From: Candidatus Borkfalkia excrementavium
Lineage (GTDB): Bacteria > Bacillota > Clostridia > Christensenellales > Borkfalkiaceae
Reading direction: 5' to 3'
DNA: 64,000 nt
NCBI GenBank assembly: GCA_019115945.1
Contig: DXCO01000035.1
Span: forward strand, 1 to 64,000
Part shown: in pieces, positions 44,714 through 53,624 of the stretch
Layout: each line of letters begins with the position of its first letter
How positions within the stretch are numbered: position 1 is the stretch's first letter
Notes under the pieces: generated by a model
Database searches by the model: none
Told to the model about the DNA's origin: nothing
Seen by the model: the letters and a program-made list of their open reading frames with translations, nothing else
Program-made: the position numbers and the translations under genes

Positions 44714-45880
44714 ATGAAATTTGATGAATTGAAAGAAAAGGATAAAAAGTTTATCGCAGGCACGTATAATCGTTTTTCTGCTGAAATTTTTGAAGGGCAG
44801 GGCGCTACGCTCCGTTCTTCAGACGGCAGGGAATATATCGATTTCGGCAGCGGGATTGCGGTCAACTCTTTCGGGGTAAACGACGAAGAATGGAAAAACG
44901 CTGTCATAGAACAGTTGAACAGAGTGCAGCATGCCTGCAACCTGTATTATACCCGTCCGCAGGCGGAACTGGCGGAAATGCTGTGTAAAAAGACGGGGGC
45001 GAAAAAGGTCTTTTTCTCCAATTCCGGCGCGGAAGCAAACGAATGCGCCATAAAGGCCGCGCGCAAATATTCCTTCGATCGCTACGGAGAGGGAAGATTC
45101 CGCATCGTCACACTGAAAAACTCTTTTCACGGAAGGACGTTGGCTACGCTTGCCGCGACGGGACAGCCCGCCATGCACAGATGTTTCAAACCTATGCTTG
45201 AAGGGTTTTCTTACGCAGATCCCACCTTTGACGGGGTCCGCAGACAGTGCGGCGAAGGGACATGCGCCGTCATGCTCGAGTTGATCCAGGGAGAGAGCGG
45301 GGTCAATCCTCTCGATGCGGAAGAAGTCAAAAAGATCGAATCGTTCTGCAAAAAGCGCGATATCCTGCTGATCATAGACGAGGTGCAGACGGGCAACGGC
45401 AGGACGGGGAAATTGTACGCCTACGAGCACTATAAAATTTCTCCGGATATCGTCACGACGGCGAAAGGACTTGCCGGCGGACTTCCGCTCGGGGCGACGA
45501 TGTTCTTCGATAAGACGGAAAATGCCTTTTCCGCGGGCGATCACGGCTCTACGTTCGGCGGTAACCCCGTCGTCTGTGCGGGCGCGCTGAGCATCCTGAA
45601 GCGGTTGGACGAAAAACTTCTGCTTGAGGTGCAGGGCAAGGGCGCCTATATGACCACCCATCTTTCGCGGATCAAAAATGTCGTCCGCGTGACGGGAATG
45701 GGGTTGATGCTCGGGCTCGAGATCACGAAAAATGCGCGCGATATTGCGGAAAAATGTCTGGAGCGCGGTCTGATCGTATTGACCGCAAAGGACAAACTGC
45801 GTCTTCTTCCTCCGCTCACGATCGGAAAAGGGGAAATCGATGCGGGGCTGAAAATTTTGAACGAGGTGTTATCCGAATGA
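44714..45880 (+). CDS. argD: Acetylornithine aminotransferase
   Basis: PLP-dependent class III aminotransferase making N-acetylornithine; relatives also serve as succinyl-DAP aminotransferase in lysine synthesis. Key segments are FFSNSGAEANECAIK, the PLP-lysine in TTAKGLAGGLPLGA and GDHGSTFGGNPV. ATG 44714 gives 388 aa of normal length; the longer upstream frame would cover the promoter. It overlaps argF by 4 nt. Confidence 0.95.
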   Translation: MKFDELKEKDKKFIAGTYNRFSAEIFEGQGATLRSSDGREYIDFGSGIAVNSFGVNDEEWKNAVIEQLNRVQHACNLYYTRPQAELAEMLCKKTGAKKVFFSNSGAEANECAIKAARKYSFDRYGEGRFRIVTLKNSFHGRTLATLAATGQPAMHRCFKPMLEGFSYADPTFDGVRRQCGEGTCAVMLELIQGESGVNPLDAEEVKKIESFCKKRDILLIIDEVQTGNGRTGKLYAYEHYKISPDIVTTAKGLAGGLPLGATMFFDKTENAFSAGDHGSTFGGNPVVCAGALSILKRLDEKLLLEVQGKGAYMTTHLSRIKNVVRVTGMGLMLGLEITKNARDIAEKCLERGLIVLTAKDKLRLLPPLTIGKGEIDAGLKILNEVLSE

Positions 45881-46782
45881 AACATTTACTGAAACTTGCC
45901 GACCTTACGTCGGAAGAGATCTACGGCATACTCAATCTTGCCGATCAACTGAAATATGAACGGAAAAACAATATCGGGCATCCCTATCTTAAAGGGAAAA
46001 AACTCGGCATGATCTTTCAGAAATCCTCCACCCGCACGCGGGTGAGTTTTGAGGTCGGCATGTACGAATTGGGCGGCAACGCTCTGTTTTTGTCCGACAG
46101 AGATCTGCAGATCGGCCGCGGCGAACCGATCAAAGACACGATCCGCGTCCTTTCGCGCTATCTCGACGGGATCATGATCCGGACTTTTGCGCAACAGGAT
46201 GTGGAGGATCTCGCGAAATACGGTTCCATTCCCATTATCAACGGGCTGACCGATTACTGCCATCCTTGCCAGGTGCTCGCGGACCTGATGACGATCCGGG
46301 AATATAAGGGAGGATTCAAGGGGCTGAAACTCTGTTTTGTGGGCGACGGCAACAATATGGCAAATTCTCTGATCGTCGGCGGCATCAAGACGGGGATGGA
46401 AGTTTCGATCGCCTGCCCGGACGATTACCGCCCCGATCCGGATATTTGCGAATGGGCGCGCAAGAACGGAACGCTGAACGTGACGTCCGATCTTTTTGAG
46501 GCAGTCAGGGACGCCGACGTCGTATATACGGACGTCTGGGCTTCCATGGGGCAGGAAGGGGAGAAAGCGATCCGCGAAAAAGTGTTCAAAAATTTCTGCG
46601 TGAATAAAGAACTGATGGCTCATGCAAAGGCTGACGCAATGGTCCTGCACTGCCTGCCCGCGCACAGAGGGGAGGAGATCACGGACGAAGTTTTCGAAGC
46701 GCACGCGCAGGAAATTTTTGACGAAGCGGAAAATAGATTGCATGCACAAAAAGCGGTTCTCGTAAAACTGCTCAAACAATAA
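45877..46782 (+). CDS. argF: Ornithine carbamoyltransferase
   Basis: Transfers carbamoyl phosphate to ornithine giving citrulline. STRTR carbamoyl-phosphate loop (about residue 46-50), the DYCHPCQVLADL motif and the ornithine-binding HCLPAHRGEEI are present. 301 aa. The start overlaps the argD stop (ATGA). It sits directly upstream of carA-carB, which make its carbamoyl phosphate. Confidence 0.96.
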   Translation: MKHLLKLADLTSEEIYGILNLADQLKYERKNNIGHPYLKGKKLGMIFQKSSTRTRVSFEVGMYELGGNALFLSDRDLQIGRGEPIKDTIRVLSRYLDGIMIRTFAQQDVEDLAKYGSIPIINGLTDYCHPCQVLADLMTIREYKGGFKGLKLCFVGDGNNMANSLIVGGIKTGMEVSIACPDDYRPDPDICEWARKNGTLNVTSDLFEAVRDADVVYTDVWASMGQEGEKAIREKVFKNFCVNKELMAHAKADAMVLHCLPAHRGEEITDEVFEAHAQEIFDEAENRLHAQKAVLVKLLKQ

Positions 46783-46804
46783 TTTTTAACGGTAAGGTTT
46801 GCAT

Positions 46805-47884
46805 ATGAAGGAAGAAAAAGTTTATCTTACTTTACAGAACGGACGGGTGTTTGAAGGGAAGCGTTTCGGCGCCCGCGGCGACATTGTGGGCGAACTCGTC
46901 TTTACGACGGGCATGACCGGCTATATCGAGACGCTTACGGATCCGAGTTATTACGGGCAGATCGTGATTCAGACCTTCCCGCTGATCGGAAATTACGGGA
47001 TCATCCTCTCCGACCGGGAGAGCAAAAAGCCGTATCTTTCCGCTTATATCGTGCGCGAATATTGTGAGGAACCGTCCAATTTCCGTTGCGAAAAAAAGAT
47101 AGACGATTTCCTGAAAGAAAACAACGTGATCGGCGTGTACGGCGTAGACACGCGGGAACTGACGAAGACGGTCCGCGAAGCGGGGGTAATGAATGCGGTC
47201 ATTTCCTCCAAGCCCGTATCCGATCTGACGGAAGTCAGACAGTATCTGATCCGCGACGCGGTCAGAAACTGTACCTGCGATGCCGTCAGATATTACGGAA
47301 GCGAATCCGCAAAGCGGAAAATCGTTCTTTGGGATTTCGGCGCAAAGGAAAATATCGTGCGCGAATTGGTCAACCGTGACAATTACGTCATCCGCGTGCC
47401 GTCGTATTATTCGGCTGAGGAGATCCTTGCGCTGCGTCCCGACGGGCTCATGCTTACAAACGGGCCGGGCGACCCTGCCGAAAACACGGAGATCATCGCA
47501 AACATCAGAAAACTTGCGGGCAAACTTCCCATATTCGGTATTTGCCTCGGGCATCAGTTGTTCGCGCTCGCGATGGGCGGGAAGACGAAAAAAATGAAAT
47601 ACGGGCACCGCGGCGCCAATCAACCGGTCAAGGAACTGGAAACGGGCACGGTCTACATTTCCAGCCAGAACCACGGCTACGAAGTGATCGCCGATTCTAT
47701 CGTAGGGGCGGGAAGGCTGAGTTTTATCAATGCGAACGACGGCACCTGCGAGGGGGTCGAATATCCTGAACTGAATGCTTTTACGGTGCAGTTTCATCCC
47801 GAGGCCTGTGCCGGCCCTTTGGATGCGCGCGATTTGTTCGATAAATTCATGACCATGATCGACGGAGGGAAAGACAATGCCTAA
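46805..47884 (+). CDS. carA: Carbamoyl-phosphate synthase small subunit (glutaminase)
   Basis: Class I glutamine amidotransferase subunit supplying ammonia to CarB. N-terminal CarA domain with FTTGMTGYIETLTDPSYYGQ; C-terminal GATase with the nucleophile Cys247 in GICLGHQ and the His-Glu pair in QFHPEACAGP. ATG 46805 is preferred over TTG 46799 by spacing from TAAGG. Length 359 aa. It overlaps carB by 8 nt. Confidence 0.96.
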   Translation: MKEEKVYLTLQNGRVFEGKRFGARGDIVGELVFTTGMTGYIETLTDPSYYGQIVIQTFPLIGNYGIILSDRESKKPYLSAYIVREYCEEPSNFRCEKKIDDFLKENNVIGVYGVDTRELTKTVREAGVMNAVISSKPVSDLTEVRQYLIRDAVRNCTCDAVRYYGSESAKRKIVLWDFGAKENIVRELVNRDNYVIRVPSYYSAEEILALRPDGLMLTNGPGDPAENTEIIANIRKLAGKLPIFGICLGHQLFALAMGGKTKKMKYGHRGANQPVKELETGTVYISSQNHGYEVIADSIVGAGRLSFINANDGTCEGVEYPELNAFTVQFHPEACAGPLDARDLFDKFMTMIDGGKDNA

Positions 47885-50800
47885 AAGAAGCGATATCAAA
47901 AAAGTGCTCGTGATCGGCTCAGGCCCCATCGTCATAGGGCAGGCCGCAGAATTTGACTATGCGGGCGCGCAGGCGTGCCGCGTTCTCAAAGATGCGGGCG
48001 TAAACGTCGTGCTCTGCAATTCAAACCCCGCAACGATCATGACGGACAAGGCGCTTGCGGACGAAATTTATCTCGAACCGCTTACGCTCGAATCCATCAA
48101 GCGCATTATTATCAAGGAACGTCCGGACAGTCTGCTCGCGTCGCTGGGCGGACAGACGGGGCTTACGATCGGCTGTCAGTTGGCAAAGGAAGGTTTCCTC
48201 GATAAATGGGGAGTCAAACTGATCGGAACGAAGGTCGAGGCGATAGACAGGGCAGAAGATCGGGAACTTTTCAAGGAAACGATGCAGAAGATCGGTCAGC
48301 CCGTCGTGCCTTCGGACATCGCCTATACGGTGGAGGAATGCGTCGCTGTTGCGGAAAAGATCGGGTATCCCGTCATCATCCGTCCCGCATTTACGCTCGG
48401 CGGAGCGGGCGGCGGCGTTGCCTATAACGAAGAGGAGTTGCGTTCGATCTCGCACAACGGGCTCATGCTTTCGCCGATCACGCAGGTCCTTGTAGAGAAG
48501 TACATTTACGGATGGAAAGAGATCGAATTCGAAGTGCTGCGCGACAGCCACGGCAACGTGATCACCGTCTGCTCCATGGAAAACTTTGACCCCGTCGGTA
48601 TCCATACGGGAGATTCCATCGTCATTGCTCCTGCGGTGACGCTTTCGGATAAAGAATATCAGATGCTCCGCTCCGCATCTCTCAAGATCATTACGGAATT
48701 GCAGATCGAGGGCGGGTGCAACTGCCAGTTTGCGCTCAATCCCGACTCGTTCGAGTATTCCGTTATCGAGGTGAACCCGAGGGTGTCCCGTTCGTCCGCA
48801 CTGGCAAGTAAAGCGACCGGTTTCCCGATCGCGAAAGTTGCCACGAAGATAGCGCTCGGCTATACGCTCGACGAGATCAAAAACGACGTGACGGGAAAGA
48901 CCTATGCTTGCTTTGAGCCTACTTTGGACTACGTCGTCGTCAAACTGCCGAAATGGCCTTTCGATAAATTCCTCTATGCCAAGCGCGAATTGGGTACCCG
49001 CATGAAGGCCACGGGCGAAGTGATGTCCATCGGCACGAGTTTCGAGATGGCGATCATGAAGGCCGTCCGCGGCGCCGAAATCTCTCTTTCATCCCTCAAC
49101 TTGGATAAATACGAGGGCAAAAATCTGCGTAAAGAGTTGAAAAAGTTGTCCGACGAGCGGCTCTTCACGGTATTTGCCGCTCTCAAAGCGGGCATCAGCG
49201 TGGACGAGATTTTCGAGATCACAAAGATCGATCGCTGGTTCCTGCATAAACTGAGCAATCTTGTCCGGTTTGAAAAGAGGCTTAGCTCTGAAAAACTGAC
49301 CCGCGCTCTCTATGACGAGGGGAAGCGGCTCGGCTATCCGGATAAAGAATTGGAAAAACTTTCCGGACAGAAGATCCCGTATCACCGCAAGGCCGTCTAT
49401 AAGATGGTCGATACCTGTGCGGCAGAATTTTCCGCTGCGACTCCGTATTTTTATTCTACGTATGACGATCAGTCGCATGACGAGGCGTTGCCGTTCATTC
49501 GGAAAAGCACGAAAAAGCGCATTATCGTTATCGGTTCCGGTCCGATCCGCATCGGGCAGGGGATCGAATTTGACTATTCCTCCGTGCATTGCGTCTGGAC
49601 GCTGAAAGAACTCGGTTACGAAGTCATTATCATCAACAACAACCCCGAAACGGTATCCACCGACTTCGACACGGCGGACAGGCTTTATTTTGAACCGCTC
49701 ACGCCCGAAGATGTGCAGAATGTTATCGATAAAGAAAAACCTTACGGCGTCGTCATCACGTTCGGCGGGCAGACGGCGATCAAACTCTGCAATTATCTCG
49801 ACAAGCGCGGCGTGCGCATCCTCGGCACTTCTGCAGACAGCGTAGATATGGCGGAGGACCGCGAACGGTTCGACGAATTGCTCGAACAATTCGGGATCAG
49901 CCGTCCGAAGGGGCTCACCGTCATGACGAAGGAAGAGGCTCTTGCCGCGGCGGACAAACTCGGCTATCCCGTCTTGCTGCGTCCTTCTTACGTGATCGGC
50001 GGTCAGAACATGACGATCGCGTTTACGGAAAGCGATATTTCCCGATATATGGACGTCATCCTCGCACAGCATATCGAAAACCCCGTGCTTTGCGATAAAT
50101 ATCTGATGGGGCAGGAATTGGAGGTTGACGTCATCAGCGACGGCACGGACGTGCTGATCCCCGGCGTCATGCAGCATATCGAGCGTGCCGGCGTGCACAG
50201 CGGAGATTCGATCGCGGTCTATCCTCCGTACAATCTGAGCGACATCATGCTCGCAAAGATCATCGAGTGCTCCACGCAACTTGCTCTGTCCCTCAAAACG
50301 AAGGGGCTCGTCAATATTCAGTTCCTCGTTTATCAAGGCGAATTGTACGTGATCGAAGTGAATCCGCGCGCGTCGCGTACGATCCCGTATATCAGCAAGG
50401 TTACGGGCGTGCCCATGGTCGAACTTGCCACAAAGATCATCGTCGGCGCAAAACTGAAAAAACTCGGCTACGGAACGGGGCTTTATAAAAGTTCTCCCTA
50501 TGTCGCGGTGAAGGTTCCCGTATTTTCCTTTGAAAAACTCAACGACGTCAATTCGCAACTCGGTCCGGAAATGAAATCGACGGGCGAGGTGCTCGGCATC
50601 GGCAAAACGGTGGAAGAAGCGCTCTTCAAGGGCCTCGTTTCCGCAGGGTTCAAACTTTGCCATCCTACAAAGAGCAGACATGTTGGCGTGTATTTTACCG
50701 TCAACGATCAGGATAAATTTGAAATTTTGGGGCTCGCTAAAAAATTCAGCGATCTCGGGTTGGATATTTATGCTACGGCCGGTACGGCGGATACGATCAG

Positions 50801-51923
50801 AACGCTCGGCATCGAGGTCACGACCGTCGACAGGCTTTCGAACAGCGACGAGATCCTGCGCCTGATGGACGATGGGAAAGTGGACTACATCGTATACACG
50901 GGCAAAACGGATATGGATTCGATCGAAGATTATATCCGCATGTATCATCATGCGATCCTGCTCGGCATTACGACACTCACTTCGTTGGATACGGCCAATG
51001 CGTTGGCGGATATCATCGCCAGCCGTTTTAACGAGGACAATACGGAACTTGTCGATATAAACCATCTCCGCACGGAAAGGACGAAATTAAAGTTTTTCAA
51101 AATGCAGAGTTGCGGCAACGATTATATTTTCTTCGATAATATGGACGGAAAGATCACCTGTCCGGAATCGCTTGCGATCAACTTTGTGGACAGGCATTAC
51201 GGTATCGGCGGCGACGGCATCACGCTCATTGAAAAATCTGACGTTGCGGATGCAAAAATGCGCATCTTCAATAAAGACGGCAGCGAGGGCGCCATGGCCG
51301 GCAATTCCATCCGCTGCGTGGCGAAATATCTTTTCGATAACGGTTTTGTGAAAGACAAAAATATCACCATCGAAACGCTGAGCGGCATCAAAAATCTTAC
51401 GCTGTATACGTTTAACGGAAAAGTGAGTTCTGTCAGCGTGGATATGGGGAAAGCGGTTCTCGACGGCGAATCGATACCTTCCACGCTGGAAGGAGAAACG
51501 GTCGTCGGCAGAGAGATCGAAATCGGGGGACAGAAATATTCTGTCACGCTCGTCAACGTGGGCAACCCGCACTGCGTCGTGTTCTGCGACAAGGTCGATG
51601 CGGTTGACGTGGCAAACGTCGGTCCGCAGTTCGAATATTCGGATTACTTCCCCAAACGGGTCAACGTGGAATTTGTCAGGGTCGTCAACGATAAAACTTT
51701 GAAAATGCGCGTTTGGGAGCGCGGAAACGGCGAGACGCTCGCCTGCGGTACGGGCGCGGCGGCTTCTGCGGTCGCCGCTGTATTGGGCGGTCATTGCCGA
51801 AAAGACGAGGATATCACCGTCAAACTTCGCGGGGGAGATCTGATAGTCCGCTATGGTTCCGACGGAAACGTGACGCTGACGGGCGGAACAAAACTTGTAT
51901 TTGAGGGTGAGGTGGAATTTTAA
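47877..51923 (+). CDS. carB: CarB-DapF fusion: carbamoyl-phosphate synthase large subunit joined to a diaminopimelate-epimerase domain
   Basis: One uninterrupted frame of 1348 residues. Residues 1 to about 1068 are a complete CarB: N-terminal carboxyphosphate half (IGSGPIVIGQAAEFDYAG; RPAFTLGGAGGG), oligomerisation region, C-terminal carbamoyl-phosphate half (IGSGPIRIGQGIEFDYS; RPSYVIGGQNM) and the allosteric MGS-like domain (about 935-1060). From about residue 1070 a full-length DapF begins (KFFKMQSCGNDY; RHYGIGGDG; VNVGNPHCVVF). The DapF domain keeps the C-terminal catalytic cysteine (Cys1290, LACGTGA), but the first catalytic position, normally in CGNG, is Ala1141 in MAGNSIRC. There is no stop, ribosome-binding site at usable distance, or frame change at the junction. 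CarB function is well supported; epimerase activity is uncertain. Confidence 0.93.
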   Translation: MPKRSDIKKVLVIGSGPIVIGQAAEFDYAGAQACRVLKDAGVNVVLCNSNPATIMTDKALADEIYLEPLTLESIKRIIIKERPDSLLASLGGQTGLTIGCQLAKEGFLDKWGVKLIGTKVEAIDRAEDRELFKETMQKIGQPVVPSDIAYTVEECVAVAEKIGYPVIIRPAFTLGGAGGGVAYNEEELRSISHNGLMLSPITQVLVEKYIYGWKEIEFEVLRDSHGNVITVCSMENFDPVGIHTGDSIVIAPAVTLSDKEYQMLRSASLKIITELQIEGGCNCQFALNPDSFEYSVIEVNPRVSRSSALASKATGFPIAKVATKIALGYTLDEIKNDVTGKTYACFEPTLDYVVVKLPKWPFDKFLYAKRELGTRMKATGEVMSIGTSFEMAIMKAVRGAEISLSSLNLDKYEGKNLRKELKKLSDERLFTVFAALKAGISVDEIFEITKIDRWFLHKLSNLVRFEKRLSSEKLTRALYDEGKRLGYPDKELEKLSGQKIPYHRKAVYKMVDTCAAEFSAATPYFYSTYDDQSHDEALPFIRKSTKKRIIVIGSGPIRIGQGIEFDYSSVHCVWTLKELGYEVIIINNNPETVSTDFDTADRLYFEPLTPEDVQNVIDKEKPYGVVITFGGQTAIKLCNYLDKRGVRILGTSADSVDMAEDRERFDELLEQFGISRPKGLTVMTKEEALAAADKLGYPVLLRPSYVIGGQNMTIAFTESDISRYMDVILAQHIENPVLCDKYLMGQELEVDVISDGTDVLIPGVMQHIERAGVHSGDSIAVYPPYNLSDIMLAKIIECSTQLALSLKTKGLVNIQFLVYQGELYVIEVNPRASRTIPYISKVTGVPMVELATKIIVGAKLKKLGYGTGLYKSSPYVAVKVPVFSFEKLNDVNSQLGPEMKSTGEVLGIGKTVEEALFKGLVSAGFKLCHPTKSRHVGVYFTVNDQDKFEILGLAKKFSDLGLDIYATAGTADTIRTLGIEVTTVDRLSNSDEILRLMDDGKVDYIVYTGKTDMDSIEDYIRMYHHAILLGITTLTSLDTANALADIIASRFNEDNTELVDINHLRTERTKLKFFKMQSCGNDYIFFDNMDGKITCPESLAINFVDRHYGIGGDGITLIEKSDVADAKMRIFNKDGSEGAMAGNSIRCVAKYLFDNGFVKDKNITIETLSGIKNLTLYTFNGKVSSVSVDMGKAVLDGESIPSTLEGETVVGREIEIGGQKYSVTLVNVGNPHCVVFCDKVDAVDVANVGPQFEYSDYFPKRVNVEFVRVVNDKTLKMRVWERGNGETLACGTGAAASAVAAVLGGHCRKDEDITVKLRGGDLIVRYGSDGNVTLTGGTKLVFEGEVEF

Positions 51924-51925
51924 TC

Positions 51926-52504
51926 ATGAAAGAGGTATTTTACGAAGAGAGCGTGGAAATGCGCAATCAGAAATCGGCGAAACCCAAATTTATGATTTTT
52001 ACGGTTTGCGGGGTTGCGTCTGCCGTCTTTGCCGTATTTTCCTTTTTCAATACGATCTTTTTCGCACAGGGGCTTGCGGGGATTCTCATCAGCCTCGTCA
52101 TTACGGTTTTAATGGCGGCGTCTGCCATCTTTCTCATGACCAAGCGGCACGGCTTTTATCTTTCATATGATTATACGTTTGTAACGGACGAACTCCGTAT
52201 TTCAAAAGTTTTGCACGACCGCAAACGGAAACATCTGTATTCCGTGAGTACGGACAGGATTATTCAGATCGGCCGGTTGGGAAGCGATTCTTATGAAAAA
52301 CTGAAAAAGTCGCCCGACGTCAAAGAAGATATACTGACGCCGAATATCGAAGCGGGCGAAGATAAAGAATTTTATTACATTTTTGCCAGCACGAACGTGG
52401 GAAAACGGCTGCTGATTCTCGAATGCAGGCTGCAGTTGATTGCCAATATCATCCGCTTTATGAACAGAAACGTATTGGAAACGGAATTTAACAGAAAACA
52501 ATGA
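51926..52504 (+). CDS. Conserved membrane protein, unknown function
   Basis: 192-aa protein with two adjacent transmembrane segments (about 22-46 and 49-71) followed by a cytoplasmic domain of mixed alpha/beta character with FVTDELRISKVLHDRKRKHLY and FYYIFASTNVGKRLLILEC, reminiscent of PH-like membrane proteins such as DUF6106; I am not certain of the family. It starts 2 nt after carB-dapF and overlaps the cysteine desulfurase by 4 nt, so it is co-translated with both. No catalytic motif is visible. Confidence 0.75.
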   Translation: MKEVFYEESVEMRNQKSAKPKFMIFTVCGVASAVFAVFSFFNTIFFAQGLAGILISLVITVLMAASAIFLMTKRHGFYLSYDYTFVTDELRISKVLHDRKRKHLYSVSTDRIIQIGRLGSDSYEKLKKSPDVKEDILTPNIEAGEDKEFYYIFASTNVGKRLLILECRLQLIANIIRFMNRNVLETEFNRKQ

Positions 52505-53622
52505 TTTATCTTGACAATGCCGCGACAACGCGGCCGGACAGAAATTCTGTTCAAAGGGCTCTCCGTTTTTTGGAGAACGATTTTTTCAATCCTTCCGCGC
52601 TCTACAAGGAAGGATTTGATATTCATAGGGAATTTGAATCGGCAAGAAAGAGCCTGCTTTCTCACATTGCCGATTCCGCTTCGTTTGAATTTCTGTTTAC
52701 TTCCTGCGGCAGCGAATCGGACAATCAGGTGCTGTTTTCCTGCGCCCGCCGCGGAAACTTTGTCACCACGGAAGGGGAGCATGCGGCAATTTACAATGCG
52801 GCGGCTGAACTGAAAAAACGAGGGATCGACGTGCGCTTTGCCCGGCTGAACGCCGACGGAAGCGTAAACGAAGAGGATCTTTTAAGTCAGATCGACGGCA
52901 ATACATCGCTCGTGTCCGTCATTCATGTCAATAACGAGACGGGCGCGATCAATGATATCGCAAAATTGGCGTCTTTGGCAAAAATGAAAAATCCGGATCT
53001 CGTTTTTCATAGCGACGGGGTGCAGGCGTTCGGAAAAATACCTTTCCGTTTGACAAAAGAGATTGATTTTTATACCGTCAGCGCACACAAGATCGGAGGA
53101 ATCCGCGGGATAGCGGGTTTGGCCCGAGGGAAACGCAGAAATCTGTATCCGCTTATTTACGGAGGCGGACAGGAGGGGGGCTTGCGCGGCGGTACGGAAA
53201 ACGTATTTGCGGCTAAGCAATTTGAATATGCTGCGGAGCGCAAATTTTCAGCGCTTGAAAAGGATTTTGAAAAGGTCAAAAAGTTTAACGAGTCTTTCAG
53301 AACAGGGTTGGACGGGGCCGTGTTTCGCATTTTATCCGCAGATACGGCATCTCCGTATATTTTAAGCATCGCCGCGCCAGGGCTCCGCGGAGAGACTCTG
53401 CAGCACATGATCGACGATCATGGCGTGGTCGTGGGAACAGGTTCTGCTTGCTCTTCGCGGAATCGGTTCAGCAGGGTGATTCTGGCGTGCGGTGCGGATG
53501 AAAAGACCGCGGACGGAGTCCTCAGGATTTCCTTTTCCGCGGAAAATACCGGTTCTGAAATCGCAGAGGCGATACGGATCATCAATTTGTGTGCCCGTAC
53601 GCTTGCAGACAAAATGAAATAA
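52501..53622 (+). CDS. Cysteine desulfurase (IscS/NifS family)
   Basis: PLP enzyme that takes sulfur from cysteine as a persulfide. Motifs: YLDNAATTRPD at the N-terminus, PLP-lysine in SAHKIGGIRG, and catalytic cysteine in TGSACSSRN. Length 373 aa is close to the family. Being directly upstream of thiI, it most likely feeds sulfur to tRNA 4-thiouridine synthesis, like B. subtilis NifZ, rather than general Fe-S assembly. Confidence 0.93.
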   Translation: MIYLDNAATTRPDRNSVQRALRFLENDFFNPSALYKEGFDIHREFESARKSLLSHIADSASFEFLFTSCGSESDNQVLFSCARRGNFVTTEGEHAAIYNAAAELKKRGIDVRFARLNADGSVNEEDLLSQIDGNTSLVSVIHVNNETGAINDIAKLASLAKMKNPDLVFHSDGVQAFGKIPFRLTKEIDFYTVSAHKIGGIRGIAGLARGKRRNLYPLIYGGGQEGGLRGGTENVFAAKQFEYAAERKFSALEKDFEKVKKFNESFRTGLDGAVFRILSADTASPYILSIAAPGLRGETLQHMIDDHGVVVGTGSACSSRNRFSRVILACGADEKTADGVLRISFSAENTGSEIAEAIRIINLCARTLADKMK

Positions 53623-53624
53623 TT

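Noticed and set aside
49089..51065. Long minus-strand open frame opposite carB (658 codons)
   Set aside because: Antisense shadow of the CarB coding sequence; no ribosome-binding site or known protein motif. Similar long shadows oppose argJ-argB (42534-44561), ftsK (15793-17304) and carA (46832-47935).
51060..51110. Frameshift or missed stop separating carB from dapF
   Set aside because: The frame runs through without a stop. Nearby TAA triplets are in other frames, and the purine-rich GGAAAGG at about 51075 is too far (about 20 nt) from the first in-frame ATG to act as a ribosome-binding site.
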